DNA of 64,000 bases from Hydractinia symbiolongicarpus (lineage: Eukaryota; Cnidaria; Hydrozoa; Anthoathecata; Hydractiniidae): assembly GCF_029227915.1 (NCBI RefSeq), contig NC_079889.1, forward strand, positions 1,178,001 through 1,242,000, given 5' to 3'. Of this stretch, positions 49,871 to 62,305 are shown piece by piece (position 1 is the first letter of the stretch; each line of letters starts with the position of its first letter). The translations under genes and the position numbers were made by a program. The notes below the pieces were generated by a model. That model did not search any database and was not told where the DNA came from. It saw only the letters and a list, made by a program, of their open reading frames with translations.

Positions 49871-50781
49871 GGTAGTTGCGCAATGGTTAAGTTTTTTTGT
49901 CAACAGGTTTTGTGAAAAAAGTTTGGCATTGCTTGATATAGTGGGCGAAATCTTGGCGAATTTGGCATTTTCTTTTTGAAGATATACAGGTATATGTTAG
50001 ATGGTTCAGTACAGTTTTTAATATTTCCAGATACACTGCATTTGTCTGAAGATTTGAGATTGGTAACCTGCTTTACTCCTCCTCTGGAGTAGAGTGGGTA
50101 ATAACAGTCAATAAGTAAGTGGTGATGGTAGCTTCGATACTAGCATGCAAATTGTGTCTGGTATATCAAGAATACTCCAATCGTCACAGATGAAACTCTG
50201 GCATTTGATCATGAAGTTTAAAAATTTACCTTATTGGCATTTTATTGACCTTAAATTTACCCTTTGGATCATTGCAATTCAATGGTTCTAACTTCCTGAG
50301 CTCATTTTTATACATTGACAGGATCAAAATGATGATCACCGAAGCGCTTTCCTTTGCTTCTTCACCTGTGTATTATAAGGCAAAGGAGTATTCCTTTTGA
50401 GTGTTTGATGTTCTGTTCAACAACTTTTTTTTTGTTTTTTCATTCTCTAAAATCATGTGGTTAAGCAACTGTTGGGTTAGGTTTAAGCTCACCGTCATCT
50501 TGTTTTTTGCTAACTTTACACTGTGGTTAAGGGCTTGCAATTAATGGCTCTTTTTGACATTTGATTCTGCTTCAGTCAGACGCAGGCGTTCTTCAATTAT
50601 ATGGTCACGAACTGATGATCTTGTAAATCCTTTAAAAGCTTTTGAAGATTTCGATAATTTTGAGGAAAAACTCCTTGCGTCGAATTGGTCACGTATAGTT
50701 GTCATAGGACACTGATCGCTTGGTGAAAATAGTGGAACATATCTTGATTGATGCATTCATACCATTCATTATTTTTTGTTA
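49871..50781. other. non-coding DNA left of the Harbinger element
   Basis: No supported gene. Short minus-strand frames (for example 50541-50756) resemble a decayed retroelement tail at most. The segment ends with TTA at 50779-50781, the target-site copy. Confidence 0.4.
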
Positions 50782-50973
50782 GGGGCTGTTTACACGTACC
50801 CGACATGAAACTCATGCCGGCATGAAATTTCATGCCGGCATGAAAATTTTTTGGTTCACACAGAGCGTTCCTGCCGGCATGAAATGAGTTTCATTTCATG
50901 CCGGCATGAAATGAAAACCATTCTCAAATACATGCTGAATTATGAACTTTCATCCCACAGATTCATTTTAAAC

Positions 50974-52343
50974 ATGGCTTCCAACAAGAGACAGCTTGCG
51001 CTTTTTTCAGCCTTGAATGCAGTTCTCGTGAGTTCTTCAACGTTGTTACAACTACTAAGTATTTTGGTATTGAAATTTTTACAAGAACAGAGGAGGCTCA
51101 ACAATTTGAGATATCAAGCAGTTATGGAGAGAAATACAGCATTGTCGAGGTACAGACGTGCAAGGTTGAGGTAAATATTTATATTGTTTTGCTGTGGATT
51201 TTTATTATTCTTTTTCGTTTCCTGCACAACTACTCATTTTTTAGATATGTTAGAAGCAAGAGAAAATGCTGGATTAAACCTGGAAGAACTGATAAATGGT
51301 GGGATAACTTGCACATTGTTGGTAACATGTGTGACGATACTTGGTTACAAAACTTCAGAATGACAAAACAACAATTTATGAAACTTGTCGAATTAATTAG
51401 ACCTTACGCAAAGGAAAGGTCTTCACAAGTCCGCAAAGACGTAATTCCGCTAGAAAAACGACTAGCTATTACGCTTTATTACTTGAAGGACCAAGGTTCT
51501 CTTTTGATGATTGGCAATACATTTGGCATAGCAAAAAGTACGACAAGTGTTGTTGTACATGAAATATGTGGCATATTAGCGAAAGATATCGCTTCTTTGT
51601 TGATAAAATTCCCAGTGGAAAAGGCTGATGTGGAAAAGATTTCCAGTAACTTCCTAAAACGATTTGGATTCCCTCAGGTGATTGGTTGTGTTGATGGCAC
51701 ACACATCCCAATAAAACAACCCTCAGAAAACTCTCATGATTGCTTTTCCTACAAGATGTATTACTCGATCAATTGTCAAGCAATATGCGATGCGAATGGA
51801 CAATTCACGAATGTCGAAATTAAATGGCCAGGCAGTGTTCATGATGCTAGAGTTTTTGCTAACTGCACGGTTCAGGAAAAGTATCTTAATGGAGAGTTTA
51901 AATTATTTTACAAGGAGATCGTAGAGGATGGTGAATCCGTGCCACAGTTGCTTTTGGGAGATCCTGCATACCCTCTTTTACCACATGTGATGAAGGAGTT
52001 CGATCATTGCATATCGAATGAACAAGTCATATTCAATCAAATGTTACGCTCCGCCCGTAACCAAATAGAATGCGCATTTGGAAGGCTTAAAGCTAGGTGG
52101 AGAATTTTAAATCGCGCTATGGATCTGCAAGTGAAACATGTTCCAAATGCTATACTAGCTTGTTTTGCATTACACAACTTTTGCGAAATCGAAAAGTCGT
52201 TTGTAGACCCGAAGGTCGTAGAGGAATTGGCATTGAAAGAACGCAGCCTTGTAAACACAGTTGATAAACTTAACTCTTACACAACAACTTCAGGAACCAG
52301 GGTTAGGGATACTTTAGCAAACTATTTCAAAGAGTTTTTGTAA
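50974..52343 (+). CDS. PIF/Harbinger transposase (two exons)
   Basis: Exon 1 50974-51170 (starts MASNKRQLALFSALNAVL), intron 51171-51244 (GTAAAT...TTTTTTAG), exon 2 51245-52343; the joined frame gives 431 residues. The start of exon 2 (YVRSKRKCWIKPGR...WWDN) is the usual HARBI1-type beginning of the conserved region. DDE triad: D216 (GCVDGTHIPI), D305 (LLGDPAYPLL) and E341 (RNQIECAFGRLKARW), spacing 35 between the last two. Family helices (HNFCE near the end) are present. No lesion seen, so the transposase may be active. It needs a Myb-like partner for nuclear import and end binding in known systems; the partner gene here is damaged. Confidence 0.92.
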
Positions 52344-52367
52344 ATTTTTATTTTCTTCAAGGTTACA

Positions 52368-53119
52368 TTATAACTGTTGGTAAACTTTATTTGAACTATC
52401 ACTACTGCTGCTCGAGGTTTGTGAAGAATACGAGCTTGGAAAGCTTCCTCGAGCAGGTGTAAAACTAGGAGAAGGCAAGGTATTCTGAAAATTACTTCGC
52501 AATGAAGTTTCATAAGATGTACCATATGGAGTGTTTGGATGCATTTGCTGTTGAGTAAAGTATTGTGGGTAACTGTTTTGTTGAGTTCCACTGATGGCTT
52601 GGGCAAGTAATGCCAAACCATCACCAATTGATTTACCGACACTAGCTATTCGAGGTCAACTTCAGTCGCCATAACAGGTCCGAAACCACTATTTTCGAAA
52701 CGCTCTGCCATCATCACACGAACTTTGTTGTAAAGTTCCACCAGATCACTTTCGAAATCTACCCCTTTGTACTCATACTGAGATTTCAATTCATTCATGC
52801 AATCAAGAAGTGCCTCAACCATAGTGTTTTGCCATCGGAATCTTGTCGATTTTGTTTTCACTTTCTTTACTTTTTTCTGTGGCGGGGGGTGATTTTTGGA
52901 TTTATCAGAATCGTCACTTTCACTCATGATTGGTGTTTGGAGTTTTTCAATCATATCATTAACGACTTTTGAGGAAGGAATTCTGAAAAAAATATATATT
53001 TTCTTTTGTGATGGTTTTATTTCATATTTCTCTCATTTTTTATAAGCAAATAAAACGCTATAAACTGAAGTTGTTGTTATTTCTATAAAAAAAAGTTACC
53101 TTGCTGCTGCATTGGCCAT
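52368..53119 (-). pseudogene. Harbinger Myb/SANT-like accessory protein (one frameshift)
   Basis: A first exon 53119-53100 (MANAAAR start, donor GTAACT) joins an exon from 52982 (acceptor TTTTTCAG) that runs through RIPSSKVVNDMIEKLQ, an acidic/Ser patch and Lys-rich QKKVKKVKTKS. Then comes the trihelix-like TRFRWQNTMVEALLDCMNELKSQ. At about 52648 the frame hits TAG. A one-base shift continues into IASVGKSIGDGLALLAQ and the Gln/Ser-rich C-terminus ending near 52368. The DNA-binding half is intact, so a shortened product is conceivable. Confidence 0.75.
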
Positions 53120-53445
53120 ATTTTTCTTCACAAAGAAATAATATTTGAGTTTTGTATAATTTAAATTCTCTTCTCAGTGACTTCTGTATTATGACTTCTG
53201 TATTATAGCTCATTTCATACCGGCATGAAACACGTTTTGCGTTCACACGGTAATATCATGCTCACAAAGCCCCGACATGAAATTTCATGCCCGTCTTAAG
53301 GACGGGCATGAAATCATGCCGGCATGAAATTTCATGTCGGCTTCGACGTGTGAACAGTTATAGGTTTTCCTTAAGACACCGAAATGAACTCATGCCGGCA
53401 GGAGTTTCATGCCGGCATGAAAAAATGCGTGTAAACGGGGTCTTA

Positions 53446-55423
53446 GAGCTTCTTTCAGCAAAATGTCTTGATATATTGTGTGTATGTACTGAAATGTGCC
53501 AAATTTTTCTTGATTCCTTTAACACTTTTTTTTATAAAATATTGTGGATTGCACTATGTTTTCTTCAGAATGATGACCTTGTATATTCTAATCCCTTTGC
53601 AATAACACATTCTTCACTTCATAGTCCTATCTTAGTGGAGGTTTCTTATGGTTGACGCTCTCCTAAATGTCTGACACCTGTAAGATTGACAAAAAGCTAA
53701 ACAGCAGATTGATCAGTACCACAATCACCAGTGGTTAAATTAACATTCGGCTCAACAGCTACAGTATCCCTAAATGCCCTTGAGACTTAAAAATAGCAAT
53801 GACTAAAACTTACGCAAGGGTAATAATATAATAAGAAGACAATTCTTAAGGGAACTATTGTGTAATAGCACTTATAGTCAGAGCCCTAATTAACAATAGT
53901 TTCTCCCTTTCTGTGCAATTCTCAACTGAAACTGCGAAATTACCGAGACAAGGGTGATCGGCGGCACCCTTGTCTAGGTATTTGGTGAAGCCATAAAAAA
54001 TGCGGGCGTTTTTTTTTTACGGACATTTTTTTCGCTATACCTAGTTTCCGATGGTGTTTTATCCTGCGGAGAAAAATTATGTCAAGAGTTTCTTCTTTCG
54101 CCATGTCTAGTAGCTAGTCAATCTTTCATTCATAAAAGTTCTAAGAAAATGCCAATCACAACCTGACAGGCCAGCCATTATATTAGCGTTCATAATCCCA
54201 TCACCACAACATTATCAGCGCAAAAAAACGTAATGGGGTCATGCGTACACAAACCGTCCGTCCTGTTTTATAAACAGCCCGCTTTTTCGCAATCTGGACA
54301 GAACAGTAGTATCTTTAAGAACGGGGACCTAATAAATACCACGCAAACTCCTCGCACACACACACGTTAAGTAAGTAAGTTCTGAAAGTAGGGAGGGGTA
54401 ATTTGGACGTTGTGGTTGTTGGGTTAATTAAGAACACGTTAAAATGTTGACAAAAGGGACGGTGATTCCTTCGCTTCAGTAAATGGGACATAATGAAGCT
54501 ACCATCTTTCAATCAACGGTGTACCCTGAGCACGAAAAAATGTAAACATTCGATTGTGAATCTAGGCTATGACTAAATATACCCTCCCCATCTTTCATTG
54601 AAAGTTTGCAAATTCGCTAGTGGTTTTGGCAGTGTATAGTTGTTGTAGACTAATCTTAATTACATGTCCTAGTTTTTTAATTATACTTAACTATCTTGTG
54701 CATGTGTTCATTTTGTTAACCTGTAGGGCTTGCCATAAAGTCAACTAATGTAGCTTAGCTAGCTATCTACCTAACTCCTGCATTCCGTTTTTCAAACGAC
54801 AAGAAAAAAGCACAATCGATTCTGCACCCCTAATTCTTTACGGAGCTGTTTTGCTGCATTGCCTTTGATAAAATGATTAGAATTTATTTAAGATTTTATT
54901 TGTGTTTAGCTAGCTAGTAGCTAGCTATACAGCACAATTTTAGCTAGAAATGATTCAGATAAATTCAGAATAAAACGACCAAGTTTGGGAAATATCAGAT
55001 GAAAAACGCGAATTTTATTAAAAAGGTTGCCCAAGTTCGGCCTCATATACTGCTGTTTTCAGGAAGTTGTCACCTCTTGGACGTTGGGGAAGGTTTAGGG
55101 TAAAGAAAGGGGGCTATATAATATATAGCCCCATATATCCATATTTCCACCCAGCATGAACAAAAAATTCACATCATGAATTAACAGTAGTAAGTGTGTG
55201 GGCGGGAATATAATCAAGAGCAAGATCCCAAATTGACTGTGGTTGGGTAAGCAAGGAATGCTGGGTACTAAACATCGTTCACTTCATTAAACTCAATTAC
55301 ACTGCACGTTGTCGTTTTTAAGGTTGCTATATTTATAGCGTTGAGTTTCTGTAAGTAATTATTAGGTTGTGATTATAAATAAATGGTTGTATGAGCGTAT
55401 TTTGTGGGATTAAATGCTGGCTT
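53446..55423. other. non-coding DNA right of the Harbinger element
   Basis: No supported gene. Small repeats include a GTAAGTAAGT patch near 54370 and CTAGCTAGTAGCTAGCTA near 54905-54930. Confidence 0.45.
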
Positions 55424-55790
55424 GATTGATTGATTGATTAAAGGGATACCTATCCCTGGGCATAGTGCTCGGATGATAAATTGGTTGTTAGATGTGCATA
55501 TTTTACATGGCTAGCCTTACAGGGGTATACCCTGTGGATTTTTTTTAGGAGGATCATGGCTTAGATGGGAATTCCTAGAGTAGTTAATGCTGATTTTAAG
55601 CTACACAGACCCAATTAGGGTTCTCAATCTGCCAGACAACTCCCTGCAACATCCAGCATGTGCCATCTTTCCCATTTTCCTCACATGGCTATGGTAACAT
55701 TCACTCACCCATTTGAATCGTCCCCAAGAAAAATGAAACCCTGGTCCCACACAAAGTGAGAATTATAACCACTAAGCCGCATTGTCAAAA
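55424..55790 (-). mobile_element. tRNA-derived SINE with (AATC)n tail
   Basis: On the minus strand the head GCGGCTTAGTGGTTATAATT carries a good A box (GGCTTAGTGG). A tRNA-like anticodon region (TCTCACTTTGTGTGGG) and a B-box-like GGGTTTCATT follow near 55735. The body continues to a (AATC)n-type tail at 55424-55440 (TGATTGATTGATT on +). Limits are approximate. Confidence 0.55.
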
Positions 55791-58700
55791 GGATGCGGAT
55801 ACAATCCCACATGATTCGTAATCTAGTTGGGCAGAAATTTCAAAGATTTTTGTAGCTTTAATGCAGACCTCTTCCCCTATGGGTTTATTTTCTTGATTTC
55901 AGAGTTTATAGTGGGCCTGAAAAACAAGTCATTGTTTCCTTTGATAATTTCAAAAGAAACTTTATAATATTTTAAAATTCTCACAACTCAGGGGAAAAAA
56001 TAATATAACAAAAAAAACCCTGAAATTATATGTATTTTTGCTATATTCTATGTATATCTACACTAACCTTTTTATAGGCAATAGGGTACCGTACTCCACC
56101 ATAATGGGTCTTTTATACATAGTAAATGTTGTAAAGAAAATGACATTCAAGTACAATGAAAAAGGTTACAGATTAATGATTACGTCAAGAGCTTTCAGCC
56201 CATTTTGTAAGAATTTAAGTAGGTGTGCGATGAATTGCACACAGCAATAATTTTTCGTGTGCAGTGCGTGTGCGATCCTAAAAAATTAAATTTTCAAAAA
56301 GCAAAAGTAACAACAAAATTCCATTAACCCTTACACCGCCAAGGGGCTTTGTTTTGGCGTTGGTACATGCGAACAGCTACTTCCAACAAAGTTTACAGCT
56401 TGGACTTTAAACCTTTGTGAGTAAAGTCATTAATTAAACTTTGTAACTGCTTGTTGGACAAACAATATAATATTTAATGTAAATTTAATTACAAAAAGTT
56501 GAAGGATGACTAATAACGATATTTAAGATTTCAATGCTAAGGATGGATCATAAAATTTTTTACTAAAATAATATTCCATTGCTATGTATCAATCAAAGAT
56601 TTTCAGTTATTTTTTAACTTTATTTCTTTGAAAGACGATTATAAATAAAAAGATCAAATTATAAAATCACAAAAACGCTACTGAACGGAACATATAAATA
56701 TTTGCCGTTTTTAACAAATGACACAAATAACACAATTTTAAAGTTTTTTAAAAGATCCTAATACTTATAACCTTACTTTACTCATGTGCTTTATTTTTTC
56801 TCTCTCAATAACGAATTAACACAATTCTGGAGATCAATTTTTCTTTTGTGTTGAATGTTATTCTGATCTATTTATATCTTTGCAATTACATTGAGCATAT
56901 TGAAATGATTTGCTTCTGGTAATAGAGCGGTATGGCAGGTATCATTGTTAGGTGTTATTGAAATGTATTTTACAAGCTAGTGCTCAGGGCTAAAGTGATA
57001 AATGCTGTTAAAAAACAGTAAAAATTGTAACAATTTAATTCTTTCTTTTCTTTTTTATATTCGCTACTTTAACAACAGGTAGCCACAAAAAATGTAAAAA
57101 AACATTTAAAATACAATTAATAAGACACATGAAACTTTGTCCTCCCCAATACTGCAACTCATTTTATTATGCACACTATGATTGTTAAGATAAAAATGGA
57201 TGATAAAATTATAAAAACATGAGAAAGAGTCTTCTGCACATTGTTGTCACAGAAGATCTGTAATAATTCCTTATTTTATTTCTTTTTATGCATTTTGACT
57301 ACGCAGTTTTCTACGTATAACATGAAAAAGCTCCAAGGTAATAAAAAGGGTTGCAAAGCCTTCTTAAATCATTCTCTGACTTCATATTTCACTTTTTTCG
57401 TAATTTCAATAAAGCTATTGCAGACATAAAGAAAACAAAATTATTAATTGAGCATTCAATCACACACACACACAAAACTGTAAAAAATTTCTTCTAGGCA
57501 CGTGATGCACAACATGCATGCATTTTTTCAAAACACAGCTTTTTTTACAGTCAGTATTTCTTTAGCTATATATACCTGTACAGCGTGAGCTTAAATAAAA
57601 ACACATTGGTCAGCATAGCGTGGGTCTTATTTGGGCACTATTTTAGGTTCAAAATTGTTGTAAAGGCATAAAGGTATTTGGTACAATCTAATGCATTTTA
57701 AAAAATGTCTAAAGCATTGCCAAAGTTATTTTGAGCCTGAAACCTCACTGTAGTTAATATATACTTGTTCGAAAACTGTTAAAGAGGATTGTATATAAAG
57801 TCAAAATGTGGCCATAGTTTATTTGAAAACTCTAAAAATGCAGTATTTTGCGTATATTATTTTTTAAATGGCTTTTGTTATCAAAATGCTTCTTTCTTAA
57901 TGGACCATATAAACAAAAAGACGGAGGTCCAGGAACAAAAATGTCATTGCAAAGTTTCAAGAGAAATTGTATCATTACAAATACTTTAAAATATTTGTTA
58001 AATTTTATAAAAAGTAAGTGATACAAAATAACCCTAAATGTGAAAAGTGAATTATTTCATTTTTTTGTTAACACAATGGAGCTTAAAGGATTTTCTCCAT
58101 GATCATGTTTAAAAAATAATTGACAGATTGTTACATTTATTAACAAAGGTGAAAATTTTTGAAACAAACTTAACAAGATTTTTTTTAAATCATCCTAAAT
58201 CAATCAACCACGGAAATTATTTTGAACAGAAGTCTGAACAAATTTAGAAATAAAATTAAAAACAAACACAAATTTTTTTCTCATAAAGCAATAAAAAAAT
58301 CTACAATGTTATTGTACAATTTAAAGGCGAACTAAACCCAAAAGTTATTTTTTACTGTCTTTAATAATGCCAATAAAATTCCAAGAATTAGAATTCTTTA
58401 AAATTCCCAGTCAAATAAAAATTATTTAATAGAAAATTTTGTTGTAAAATGTGTGATATATTAAGTTAACGATGTTTAATATGCAAGATAAAACAATATG
58501 GACAGGTCATCTGTGTGGCCTTTAGATATATGTCATCACATGCTTGTATAGGTATACCACAAGTCATCAATGATGCTGTTGTTATGACGTTTACTTTCCA
58601 AACATATATGAATAAAAAATATATGTGGTTGTTCTGAATGTTTCGTTTTCATATTGTGTCATTTATATTAAAATCAACAAAAAGTTATAGAATTTTATTC

Positions 58701-59553
58701 AATTCTTCTTCATTCTTGTTTATATATATATATAAATATATATCTTTTTTATTTTTGTTTTAATATAAAAAGACATTATATAGAGTGGTGAATCCTCCAT
58801 ACTCTACAAAATTTTTTTATTTGATATATACATCAATACATTAATTTGAGTTTATTATTATAAATAATGTTTGAATAAGAGTATGTAGAATTTATAATTC
58901 CTTTATTGTTTAATACTTTATTTTTTTAGCCCTTAATGAAATATGAGCCAAATTATAACTCTGCATATTTCAAACATTCCATTTGATGTACAATTGTACA
59001 TCTTTTTATTTTTTTGAGTACCATCATATTATTTTCCAAGTTTTTTATTCGTGTTTTTAGATATTTGTAATAATGGTAAGTGCTCTTTCTGGCTGTGTTT
59101 TGGCATTTTTGAGTTCACTCTTTTTGCATGTGCAAAAATTACTATTTCGCATGTGAAAAAAATTACTAATGTGAAAAATCAATGGCATTTCACATTTTTC
59201 TGAATGCAGTTTGTAATATGGGAGGCTGTATTAGAAATTTTATACTAAAAAGTTTTTATTAAAAAAGATGTTTAATCTTACCACTGCGGTTATAAAACTG
59301 ATTTTATAAAGAGTTTTTGTTATGAGTTTTTTTATTCCACTAATCACTTTCGCTATTATTTTAATACACTGATTAGCTTTGAACTTTGTTTATTTTTTTA
59401 ATCTTATCTACATAATTGGTTATTGTAGTACAAAGCTAATTTCATGATATCCTTGTACTTTCACTTTCGTTTAATTGTGGTCAATCCTTATTAGGTTATA
59501 TAAAATTAAGTACACATAAAAACAAAGGTTAACTACAAATTGAAACTGCTAAT
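55791..59553. other. AT-rich intergenic DNA upstream of MOB3
   Basis: No supported gene. It contains a dispersed-repeat-like start AAAGGCGAACTAAACCC at about 58325, a short CA array (about 57463-57475) and a TATATA patch (about 58720-58745). Any 5' UTR exon of MOB3 is not identifiable. Confidence 0.45.
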
Positions 59554-62305
59554 ATGTCAGAAAAGAAAGGTGCATTTAGTTTCAAAACCAGACACCAAAA
59601 GGTAATTGAATTATATCTTCTTAATTTATTTGTTTTATTTTTACCGTTAATCGGTGACTGTTATAAAGGCAAGCTAATGTGAATTTTTACATCTGCTTAT
59701 ATTATTGTTTTAATAGTATGTTCTTACGATTGGCCAAGTACTTTCTATCTAAATATTTTCACTATCTAATGTAATGTCTATTAAACCTTGGGTATTATAT
59801 TTTCGTTTGAAGACATTCAGACCAAAGAAGAAATGGGAAACAAATACACCAAAGTATCAACTTCATAAAAGAGCTAAGGTAACGTATTTTGACAACTATT
59901 CTATAATAGCTATTTTAGCTATTTTAAATAGAAAATTCCATAATTTTTGGACAAAATCACCTAAGACCCCACCAATAATTATGAAAAAACTATTTGCAGG
60001 GCCTTTTGCAAACAAAAATAAAAAGTCAAATTTGCTTTTTTATTTGTTTCTATATTTCCACTTCTAAAGATGATTCTTTATCTTTATTCTGTATGTTTTA
60101 AATTCATCAAGTATTTTGACATTGATCATAATATTCATTTGTTAGGTAATCATAGAAATAAAATAAATTTGATTTTTCATTTTATAATGTAGATAACGCT
60201 AATTTTTGTAAATTACAATGTTGTTTACTAGAATGAACTTTGTATTTCGTTTTCAAAGTTATTTTGTGAAACGCGTTTTTTTGATAATTTTAATTTTAAT
60301 TCAGGCTTCCCTTAAAGCGGGATTAGATTTACGCGAAGCTGTTGCATTGCCATGTGATGAAGATCTAAACGATTGGTTAGCTGTCCATGGTAAGATGGAG
60401 GTTTTGGTTAAATTTATAATTTTTTTTTACTTTCAAGTGAAACAAATTTAATTTCCTTTCTTTACTTTCGATCATAATAAAACAACTGTGATGAGTGTAT
60501 AGCTTGTCCTTAAATTCTTGTTTTTATTCCACTGTGTAAATTTTTCAACGCATCCATTTCATAGAAATATTAGCTCAGTTTAAGAAACTTGCTATAAAGT
60601 ACAAATGGCAAAAATATATTGTTTATCATTGTTTTTTCAGCACAATTCATTAAAAATGTTTTTGATAAATTCTTTAGTTTTACACGTACAGTTGTGTATG
60701 TTAGGGGTAAAAAGTAAAACTTATGCATATTTTTTTTATAGTTGTTGATTTCTATAACCGTATCAATTTGATATATGATACAATATCAGAGGTCTGTACA
60801 GATGAAAGCTGCCCAGTCATGTCAGGTGGACCAAAGTGAGTGCTTTTTACAACAAATTTGTTGTGCAGTGTAGCATGCAAATTGACTTCTTTTGTTTTAG
60901 CTGACATGAGAATCTCAATTGCAGTCCTGTGAAGTGTGTAGCCAACAAATCAATTTAAAATTCATTTGTGTTAGAATTTAAATAACTACATCCAATATCC
61001 ATTAATCAATACATTTTTAGGTATGAATATTATTGGGCAGATGGAGATAAATACAAGAAACCGACTGCACTGTCTGCACCAAAATATATTTCTCTACTCA
61101 TGGACTGGGTAGATAATCAAATAAACGATGAAGAGATATTTCCTCCAAATGCAGGTAATTGTGTTATTTAAGCTTTCAAGACAAGACAAGACAAGACAAA
61201 GCAGTAAAATGATTACTAGTAGATAATAACCACAATTTTGTTGATAGATGGTTTGAGAACAACATGCATTTTTTTCACCTTGTTTTCTGATTTTTAGCTA
61301 TTCCATTTCCTAAGAACTTTCAAAGCGTGGTCAAGAACATATTTAAAAGATTGTTTCGAGTTTTTGTTCATGTTTATATACACCATTTTGAAAAGATATT
61401 AGCCATGCAATCTGTAAGTAACAATTTTATTTGTTTGTTTATTTGTTTATTACACTATTGCGTGTGTCTCTCTACTTGCGGTACCATTTTGTGGGACAGA
61501 CAGACATATAAAGGTATTATAATATAGAATGACAACTCACTAATTTTGCTTTTTCAATTTTGTTCTCCAATTCATAAAAACTATGTTCTCTTCTTCAATC
61601 AGCCTTTTTAATTTAATTCATTTAGTATCAGCAAAATAGTTTGACATGAAATGCAATTGGCCTATACTTCACGTCGGCACATTTGTATTTCACATTTTGC
61701 GATTGCATACTCCCGTACATGAGCAACAGTTAACAGAAAAAAATTCAAATTACATCCAAATTAAAGAGAAATCGGATCAGTAATCAGTATTAAATTTTTG
61801 TGAACACATCAGCGTATGCCAAGTGCTGACGTGAATTAGAAAGACTGTAAGTGTTCCTAAAAGTACACTGTTAAGTTTCTTTTTATCTTGGTTATAATTG
61901 TTGTGTTTATTCAACAGTTATTTGTTTGTATTTATTTTTGTTTGTTTATTTTGTTGATGTTGACTTCGTTTTTAGGAAGCCCATATAAATCAATGTTACA
62001 AACACTTTTATCATTTTGTTACTGAATTCAATCTGATTGAAAAGAGAGAGTTAAATCCTTTGGTAGGTTCTTTCTGGCTTTGCGCTTAAATGATGTTAGG
62101 TTTTTTAGTGTTGTTGTGGTAATTTTTGTCACTGTTGTTGTCATTGTTGCAATCCATTTTTATGTTACTTTCTTGAAGCAAACTTAGTTGTTTTTAAGTT
62201 TAAAAATAAGATTTGGACAATTGTTTCTCATAATATAGTTTTTTTTCTCTTATATTATCGTGTCTTTTCTTATAGAAAGAAATGACGATGCAAATGTGTA
62301 GTTGA
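59554..62305 (+). CDS. MOB3: MOB kinase activator 3 (MOB3-type), eight exons
   Basis: Exons 59554-59601, 59813-59878, 60305-60389, 60742-60835, 61021-61154, 61298-61413, 61976-62062, 62276-62305, all GT-AG and in phase, total 219 residues (human MOB3 proteins: 216-217). Signature pieces are [81 protein letters not shown] and [14 protein letters not shown]. The zinc-binding Cys pair (CTDESC) and the later His ligands (HVYIHHF, HFYHFV) are present. MOB proteins are adaptors of NDR/LATS and MST kinases; MOB3 binds MST1-type kinases. The short divergent N-terminus and the [15 protein letters not shown] and [11 protein letters not shown] spellings favour MOB3 over MOB1. Confidence 0.92.
61470..61530 (+). 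repeat. ACAGACAGAC repeat tail (intron 6 of MOB3)
   Basis: GGGACAGACAGACATATAAA followed by TATTATAATATAGAAT, a shorter relative of the block at 2468-2525. Confidence 0.45.

Larger units (their letters stand above)
50782..53442. mobile_element. complete PIF/Harbinger DNA transposon, 2.66 kb
   Basis: Flanked by the 3-bp duplication TTA (50779-50781 and 53443-53445), diagnostic for PIF/Harbinger. Terminal repeats GGGGCTGTTTACACG and (inverted) GACCCCGTTTACACG. The subterminal zones are dense in an 18-bp palindrome TTTCATGCCGGCATGAAA and its variants. It encodes the two family proteins, transposase on + and a Myb/SANT-like protein on -. Confidence 0.95.

Noticed and set aside
57241-58026. Short ORFs on both strands upstream of MOB3
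   Set aside because: All are below 70 codons, AT-rich, without domains or splice logic.
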